Under the pieces are notes generated by a model. That model saw nothing but the letters and a program-made list of their open reading frames with translations. It had not been told where the DNA came from and searched no databases. Positions 59,433 to 64,000 of a stretch of DNA of 64,000 nt are shown here, one piece after another; the first letter of the stretch is position 1; each line of letters starts with the position of its first letter. A program made the translations under genes and the position numbers. Source of the stretch: Pantoea rwandensis. Lineage in GTDB: Bacteria; Pseudomonadota; Gammaproteobacteria; Enterobacterales; Enterobacteriaceae. The stretch lies in assembly GCF_002095475.1 (NCBI RefSeq), contig NZ_MLFR01000028.1:1-64000 (forward strand), written 5' to 3'.

Positions 59433-60377
59433 TCAGCCCAAACGTTTTTCAATGGCATCCATCAGCATGCCGGTGATTGAAATCGGGAAAGCAGCTTCGA
59501 TTTCACGCACGCAGGTTGGGCTGGTAACGTTAACTTCGGTGAGTTTATCACCAATGATGTCCAGGCCGACAAAAATCAACCCTTTGGCTTTCAGCGTTGG
59601 GCCAACACGACGAGCAATTTCCCAGTCGCTATCGCTCAGCGGACGCGCTTCACCACGGCCACCTGCGGCCAGGTTGCCACGGGTTTCACCGCCTTGCGGA
59701 ATACGCGCCAGGCAGTAAGGCACCGGTTCACCATCCACGACCAACACGCGTTTGTCGCCATCTTTAATCGCTGGCAGGTAGTTTTGTGCCATGCAGAAGT
59801 TCTGACCGTGGTTGGTCAGGGTTTCGGTGATCACACCAAAGTTAGGATCATCCTGCTTCACGCGGAAGATAGATGCACCACCCATACCGTCCAGCGGCTT
59901 GAGGATCACGTCACCGTGCTCCTGCCAGAAGGCGCGCAGTTGCTCTTTGTTGCGGGTGACCAGCGTATCGGGTGTTAAATCAGCAAACCACGCGGTGTAG
60001 AGCTTTTCGTTACAGTCGCGCAAGCTCTGCGGTTTGTTCACAATCAACGTGCCTTGCTCTTCTGCGCGTTCCAGCAGGTAGGTTGCGTAGATGAACTCGG
60101 TATCAAATGGCGGATCTTTGCGCATCAGCACGACATTCAGATCGGCCAGTGGAATCACCTGCTCACTGCCGAATTCATACCATTTGTCGTAGTTCTGCTC
60201 GACGCTCAGCAGGCGCGTGCGGGCATAGGTCACGCCACCGCGCAGGGAGAGATCGCTCATCTCCATGTAATGAATTTCGTAACCACGGCGCTGTGCTTCC
60301 AGCAACATGGCGAAGCTGGTGTCTTTTTTAATGTTGATGGACGAAATTGGGTCCATAACGATGCCAAGCTTGATCAT
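59433..60377 (-). CDS. gshB: Glutathione synthetase
   Basis: 314 residues, ATP-grasp fold (KLGIVMDPISSINIKKDTSF; LRDCNEKLYTAWFADLTPDT; VILKPLDGMGGASIFRVKQD; RIPQGGETRGNLAAGGRGEA; INVTSPTC-like EVNVTSPTCVREIE). It joins gamma-glutamylcysteine and glycine. The start at 60377 follows GAGGAGAG. Confidence 0.96.
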   Translation of the reverse strand: MIKLGIVMDPISSINIKKDTSFAMLLEAQRRGYEIHYMEMSDLSLRGGVTYARTRLLSVEQNYDKWYEFGSEQVIPLADLNVVLMRKDPPFDTEFIYATYLLERAEEQGTLIVNKPQSLRDCNEKLYTAWFADLTPDTLVTRNKEQLRAFWQEHGDVILKPLDGMGGASIFRVKQDDPNFGVITETLTNHGQNFCMAQNYLPAIKDGDKRVLVVDGEPVPYCLARIPQGGETRGNLAAGGRGEARPLSDSDWEIARRVGPTLKAKGLIFVGLDIIGDKLTEVNVTSPTCVREIEAAFPISITGMLMDAIEKRLG

Positions 60378-60455
60378 TATTCTCTCCTCAAAGGGGGAAT
60401 CAGCTTCCCGTTCCGTGTGTTGCACGTGCTTCTCTCTATAACCCGGAATTATCGC

Positions 60456-61187
60456 TTAACCGAGGTCACCAAACCTCACCTGAAGTGCCGTAATGGCGGT
60501 GAGGGCGGTTGTTTCGGTGCGCAACACGCGCGGGCCGAGCAAAATATCAGTGAAACCTTGCTGTGCGGTCATTGCTATTTCATCAGCAGACAAGCCGCCT
60601 TCTGGGCCAATCAGCAGACGAACACGTTCCACGGGTTGCGGCAGCGTATTAATACTCTGGCTGGCACGCGGATGCAGATTCAGCTTCAGGCCGCTATCGG
60701 CTTCGGCACACCAGGCTTCCAGCGTCATCGCTTCGCGAATTTCCGGCACGCGATTACGGCCGCACTGTTCACAGGCGGCAATCGCAATTTTCTGCCATTG
60801 CTGAATCTTCTTTGCCAGCCGTTCGGCATCCAGCTTTACGCCGCAGCGCTCAGAAAACAAGGGTGTAATCACATTCACACCGAGTTCGATCGATTTCTGA
60901 ATCGTGAATTCCATTTTTTCACCCCGCGACATCACTTGTCCGAGGTGTAAATGTAGCGGGGATTCACGGTCATCAGGCTGACTGGCAAGGATATTTACTT
61001 TTACACGCTTTTTATCGGCTTGGGTGATTTCGGCGCTAAAAGTCAGATTACTGCCATCAAACAGCTCAATGTGTTGACCCACGGTCATACGCAGCACGCG
61101 TCCGACGTGATTAGCGGCATCTTCATCAAGGAAGAATTCACGGTTAACGTCTAGGGTTTCGGGGTGATAAATGCGAGGTATACGCAT
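60456..61187 (-). CDS. rsmE: 16S rRNA (uracil1498-N3)-methyltransferase
   Basis: 243 residues: an N-terminal PUA-like domain (MRIPRIYHPETLDVNREFFL; HVGRVLRMTVGQHIELFDG) and a SPOUT knot (RVRLLIGPEGGLSADEIAM; LGPRVLRTETTALTAITAL). It methylates U1498 of 16S rRNA. The start at 61187 matches the family. Confidence 0.96.
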   Translation of the reverse strand: MRIPRIYHPETLDVNREFFLDEDAANHVGRVLRMTVGQHIELFDGSNLTFSAEITQADKKRVKVNILASQPDDRESPLHLHLGQVMSRGEKMEFTIQKSIELGVNVITPLFSERCGVKLDAERLAKKIQQWQKIAIAACEQCGRNRVPEIREAMTLEAWCAEADSGLKLNLHPRASQSINTLPQPVERVRLLIGPEGGLSADEIAMTAQQGFTDILLGPRVLRTETTALTAITALQVRFGDLG

Positions 61188-61260
61188 GCGGTTCCTGCCA
61201 GCGTTATGCCGTGCCAACGGACACGGCGCAATCGAAAAAAGCTAGTTTAGGGTAGCGCTT

Positions 61261-61968
61261 TTAGCGCTGGCAAGCCTGTTGTACATAGGGATTGTGATTT
61301 CCTTGCACCTGCGCGATGCGATTGTCACGCTCACACTCCCATGCGGTGACCGGATATTGCTTGTTCCAGGCGGTAAATAGCTGGGTTTGCTGGCGTGACA
61401 AATTGAGATGATATTGATCGCGCATGTAGAAGTAGGTGCGGGCGATGGCGCCGCGAGCACGTTCCGGCGGCTGGGCCAGCTTCTGCTTAAAGTCGATCTT
61501 CATTGAGCACTGCCCGTATGGCTGATCGCCACCGTTCCACTGGCTGTACTGGAAGTTATTGCGGTCGCCGTTCACTTCACCAATCGCCGGCTGCAGGTTA
61601 TGCAGGTCACTCTCAATGCGACGATAGTCGGCATCTTTACTGCAATTTTTACGTCCGCCGTTTTGCCAGCACTGGCGCTGATGGCCGAACTCCCATGCGG
61701 GCATCACATGTTCCCACTCAATGCGTTCAGCTCGGTTGGCATTTTTACGAACGTTATAGCCGCAGCTGCTGAGATCAGGCACGCCTTTCTTGCCGTGCCA
61801 GCTGATTTTGCAGCCGCAGTAGAAGTCGGCCGGGGCATCGGCATTAATTTGTGCCGCGACGGTTTTTGCCTGCTGGAAATTGTTCTGATGATAATTCGAA
61901 AAACTCAGACTGAAGGCACTAAGGGGTGCCATTAATAAGGTGAGTAACAACAGCGTTTTGCGAGACAT
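61261..61968 (-). CDS. endA: Periplasmic DNA-specific endonuclease I
   Basis: 235 residues with a signal peptide (MSRKTLLLLTLLMAPLSAFS). The endonuclease I core includes RIEWEHVMPAWEFGHQRQCW and the metal/catalytic region DLHNLQPAIGEVNGDRNNFQ. Several Cys residues are present for disulfides, as in EndA. It cuts double-stranded DNA in the periplasm. Confidence 0.95.
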   Translation of the reverse strand: MSRKTLLLLTLLMAPLSAFSLSFSNYHQNNFQQAKTVAAQINADAPADFYCGCKISWHGKKGVPDLSSCGYNVRKNANRAERIEWEHVMPAWEFGHQRQCWQNGGRKNCSKDADYRRIESDLHNLQPAIGEVNGDRNNFQYSQWNGGDQPYGQCSMKIDFKQKLAQPPERARGAIARTYFYMRDQYHLNLSRQQTQLFTAWNKQYPVTAWECERDNRIAQVQGNHNPYVQQACQR

Positions 61969-62044
61969 ATTCCAAAATTGACCTGGTGCGGAAAAAGGCG
62001 GCAGGGTAACAGAATGGCAAGAGGGGGGATATCAGATTCGCGGA

Positions 62045-62557
62045 CTAACGTGCTGTGAATTCACCGGGTTGCAGTAGCGTGCCACAATGGACACAGCGAT
62101 ATTCGCTTTCACCGCGCTGCACGCGGTTATGGCGGCGTACCGTGAGCTGATGCTGCTGGCAGCGGCAGCGATAGGGGAAGGTGTTACTGCGCACGGAGGC
62201 GATTTCAAACTGATGCGTGCGACGGGCGGGCACGCCCAGAACGCTTTCCATCATCCACTTCCACTCTTTACCGTGCGGCGGCACGCGACCAAAGGTTTTC
62301 CATACCAACAGATGTGCCAGTTCATGCGGCACCACTTCATCAATAAACGGCTGTTGGTTTTCCAGCAACAGCACGGGATTCAGGCGAATTTCCCACTTCT
62401 CTAGCCAGGCCGTGCCAGCGGCGGTGCCGCGCTGCTGATAAACCAGCTTTGGCTCGTCATAGTGACGTTCCAGCTTGTCATTGGCGAGCTGCAAAAAATG
62501 GCGCAGAGAGCGCATCACGGCTTGTTGCAGGGCGATAGGAAGGCGAGGTGTTTTCAT
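62045..62557 (-). CDS. sprT: SprT-family zinc protein
   Basis: 170 residues, with the HExxH zinc site in VVPHELAHLLVWKTFGRVPP, GKEWKWMMESVLGVPARRTH and a C-terminal zinc ribbon (RCRCQQHQLTVRRH ... YRCVHCGTLL). Close to E. coli SprT. The start at 62557 (MKTPRLPIALQQAVMRSLR) matches the family; the longer in-frame ORF runs into the repeat cluster. Confidence 0.94.
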   Translation of the reverse strand: MKTPRLPIALQQAVMRSLRHFLQLANDKLERHYDEPKLVYQQRGTAAGTAWLEKWEIRLNPVLLLENQQPFIDEVVPHELAHLLVWKTFGRVPPHGKEWKWMMESVLGVPARRTHQFEIASVRSNTFPYRCRCQQHQLTVRRHNRVQRGESEYRCVHCGTLLQPGEFTAR

Positions 62558-62572
62558 GTTCGGCAGGATAAC

Positions 62573-62790
62573 CTGGTACGCATAAATGCGCATCCTACGA
62601 AAACCACACCGAACCCGTAGGGGCGCCATTTATGGCGCCCTCCAATGCCAGGAACGCATAAATGCGTCCCCTACGAACTCTCACCCAATCCGTAGGGGCG
62701 CCATTTATGGCGCCCTCCAATGCCAGGAACGCATAAATGCGTCCCCTACGAACTCTCACCCAATCCGTAGGGGCGCCATTTATGGCGACC
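62573..62790. repeat. Family A cluster with 75-bp perfect tandem duplication
   Basis: A first hairpin GGTACGCATAAATGCGCATCC (about 62575-62596). Then a 75-bp unit at 62616-62690 is repeated exactly at 62691-62765. Each unit holds CGTAGGGGCGCC-ATTTAT-GGCGCCC and GGAACGCATAAATGCGTCCC. A partial third copy from 62766 ends in GGCGACC. The TGACAAGCATTACGTCATT edge follows (62805-62823). It lies between sprT and galP. Confidence 0.92.
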
Positions 62791-62828
62791 GAAACGCGCT
62801 GGAGTGACAAGCATTACGTCATTGATAG

Positions 62829-62859
62829 CAAAAAAAAGGGCCACCTCGCGGCAGCCCTT
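62829..62859 (-). terminator. Intrinsic terminator after galP
   Basis: On the minus strand, AAGGGC...GCCCTT pairs with a 12-base middle and is followed by a run of eight T. It starts ~18 bases past the galP stop. Confidence 0.88.
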
Positions 62860-62876
62860 GTTCTCGTCTCTCAACC

Positions 62877-64000
62877 TTACTTCTGGCCGATATCACGCAA
62901 TTTTTTACCTGACATCAGGTTACGCTCGATGTGCTCCAGCGAGACGTTTTTGGTCTCTGGAATCAGCGCCACGGTCAGCAGGATAAAGAAGACATTCAGA
63001 CCCGCATAGACCCAGAAGGTCGGCGCGTTGCCCAGCGAGTTCAGCATGGTCAGGAAGGTGGCACCAACGATCATGTTCGCAATCCAGTTGGTTGCGGTAG
63101 AAACGGTGATACCAAAGTCGCGGCCTTTCAGCGGCTGAATCTCTGAACACAGCACCCAGATCAACGGACCGGCAGACATCGCGAAACCAACGATGAACAT
63201 CAACAGCATCGCCACCGCGAAGTACTGTGCCGAAGCAGAGTGAATGCCGATGTGCAGCATAGTACCGAGGATACCCATGCCAGCGGCCATGACGATAAAG
63301 CCCAGCACCAGCGTTGGTTTACGGCCCCAGCGATCCACCAAACCGATAGCAATAAAGGTCGCCAGTACGTTCACCAGACCGACAATCACTGTGCCCCACA
63401 TTTGCTGAGTGGTGTTGGCGAAGCCTGCAATCTCAAAGATTTTAGGCGCGTAATACATGATCACGTTCATACCGGTGAACTGCTGCATCACCTGCAGCAA
63501 CACGCCCAGGTACACAGCACGGCGGAAGTGGCTGTTGCTCTGGAACAGCTGCCAGCCAGACTGTTTGATCTTCAGGCTTTCACGAATCTCATCCAGCTCA
63601 CGCTTAGCTTGTTCGCTGGTATCACGTAGACGATCAAGCACCCGCTGTGCACTGCGGAAATCACCTTTTGCTGCCAGCCAGCGTGGGCTGTTGGGCAGGA
63701 AGAACACGCCAATCAGCAGCAAAATGGCTGGGATGGTGATGACACCCAGCATCCAGCGCCATGCACCTGCATCACTGAACGCAGTGTCAGACAGGTAGGC
63801 TGCCAGAATCCCGATGGTGATCATCAGCTGGTAGAGTGAAATCATACTGCCACGAATTTTTTCTGGCGCGATTTCAGAAAGATACAGTGGCGCGGTGTAA
63901 GAGGCGACACCCACGGCTAAGCCAAGAACCACACGAGCAGCAATCAGCATATCCGGGCTAGTGGCCATGGCGGACCACAAAGAACCGATAACGAACAGGA
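62877..64000 (-). CDS. galP: Galactose:H+ symporter GalP (N-terminus beyond window)
   Basis: At least 374 residues are visible and the frame stays open to the window end; the N-terminal ~90 residues lie outside. MFS sugar porter marks: RVVLGLAVGVASYTAPLYLS, PEKIRGSMISLYQLMITIGI, FFLPNSPRWLAAKGDFRSAQ, QQFTGMNVIMYYAPKIFE, VDRWGRKPT and PETKNVSLEHIERNLMSGKK. Very close to E. coli GalP. It imports galactose or glucose with protons. Its place beside sprT agrees with E. coli. Confidence 0.95.
   Translation of the reverse strand, partial: LFVIGSLWSAMATSPDMLIAARVVLGLAVGVASYTAPLYLSEIAPEKIRGSMISLYQLMITIGILAAYLSDTAFSDAGAWRWMLGVITIPAILLLIGVFFLPNSPRWLAAKGDFRSAQRVLDRLRDTSEQAKRELDEIRESLKIKQSGWQLFQSNSHFRRAVYLGVLLQVMQQFTGMNVIMYYAPKIFEIAGFANTTQQMWGTVIVGLVNVLATFIAIGLVDRWGRKPTLVLGFIVMAAGMGILGTMLHIGIHSASAQYFAVAMLLMFIVGFAMSAGPLIWVLCSEIQPLKGRDFGITVSTATNWIANMIVGATFLTMLNSLGNAPTFWVYAGLNVFFILLTVALIPETKNVSLEHIERNLMSGKKLRDIGQK

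Noticed and set aside
1..64000. tRNA, rRNA, prophage or transposase genes
   Set aside because: No cloverleaf-like tRNA, rRNA segment, integrase, transposase or phage structural gene was recognised by eye; a tRNAscan or Infernal run would be decisive.

Overview
This window looks like chromosomal DNA of an Enterobacterales species close to Pantoea or Erwinia (Erwiniaceae). The moderate G+C content, the protein sequences and the gene order all fit. From about 41.9 kb to the right end the order matches the Escherichia coli speC-mltC-yggX-mutY/trmB-yggL-yggN ... hemW-rdgB-yggT-yggS/yggR-ruvX-yqgE-gshB-rsmE-endA-sprT-galP block. There are three local differences: an amino acid permease sits where nupG is expected, a PTS locus sits where ansB-yggM is expected, and yggU is missing. 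I assign family identities by recognising proteins I know; no database search was run.

Layout. 0.2-4.6 kb: an HxlR regulator, an HlyD/EmrA-type adaptor, a DHA2/EmrB-type exporter and a FabF-like ketoacyl synthase in one tightly coupled operon. 4.6-8.2 kb: an orphan periplasmic sugar-binding protein with an LVIVD-repeat protein, and divergent hcxA. 8.6-11 kb: a short-form mannonate dehydratase and a PAS-GGDEF protein. 11.1-17.6 kb: an amidohydrolase/ABM-domain pair with a divergent LysR regulator, an MFS exporter with a C-terminal ABM-like domain, and a chloroperoxidase-like hydrolase. 17.9-22.2 kb: trehalase, the qorB/ytfH pair and a dienelactone hydrolase. 22.7-25.3 kb: a cyanide-insensitive type cytochrome bd oxidase (cioAB plus a small DUF2474 subunit). 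25.6-34 kb: a Rob-like AraC regulator, a Fur-box-preceded GlcG/SDR/siderophore-interacting-protein/PadR cluster, a UbiD/UbiX decarboxylase with a YqgA-type membrane protein and a LysR regulator, and a SelW-like protein. 34.3-40.3 kb: a complete heme uptake operon (TonB receptor, hemS, hmuTUV). 40.5-64 kb: acuI-like reductase, then the conserved speC to galP block.

Intergenic regions carry two families of short palindromic repeats. Family A has the core hairpin CGCCATTTATGGCG and variants. Family B is a ~75-bp paired-hairpin element with the core GCGCGATTTATCGCGC. There are local amplifications of them: a 16-bp tandem array at 8.4 kb, a 75-bp tandem duplication at 62.6 kb and a 74-bp duplication at 17.7 kb. 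A 366-bp structured element at 14.6 kb has inverted ends and a near-perfect 12-bp flanking direct repeat, and looks like a non-autonomous mobile element.

The observations I rate highest are: the regulator-efflux-ketoacyl synthase operon, which could be a resistance cassette for fatty-acid-synthesis inhibitors; trehalase apparently starting at an ATT codon behind a perfect AGGAGG; the 366-bp element; the covarying stems of the palindromic repeats; a small leader ORF before speC; and a one-base frameshift in a T6 run of the GabP-like permease. No tRNA, rRNA, prophage, transposase or CRISPR array was seen.
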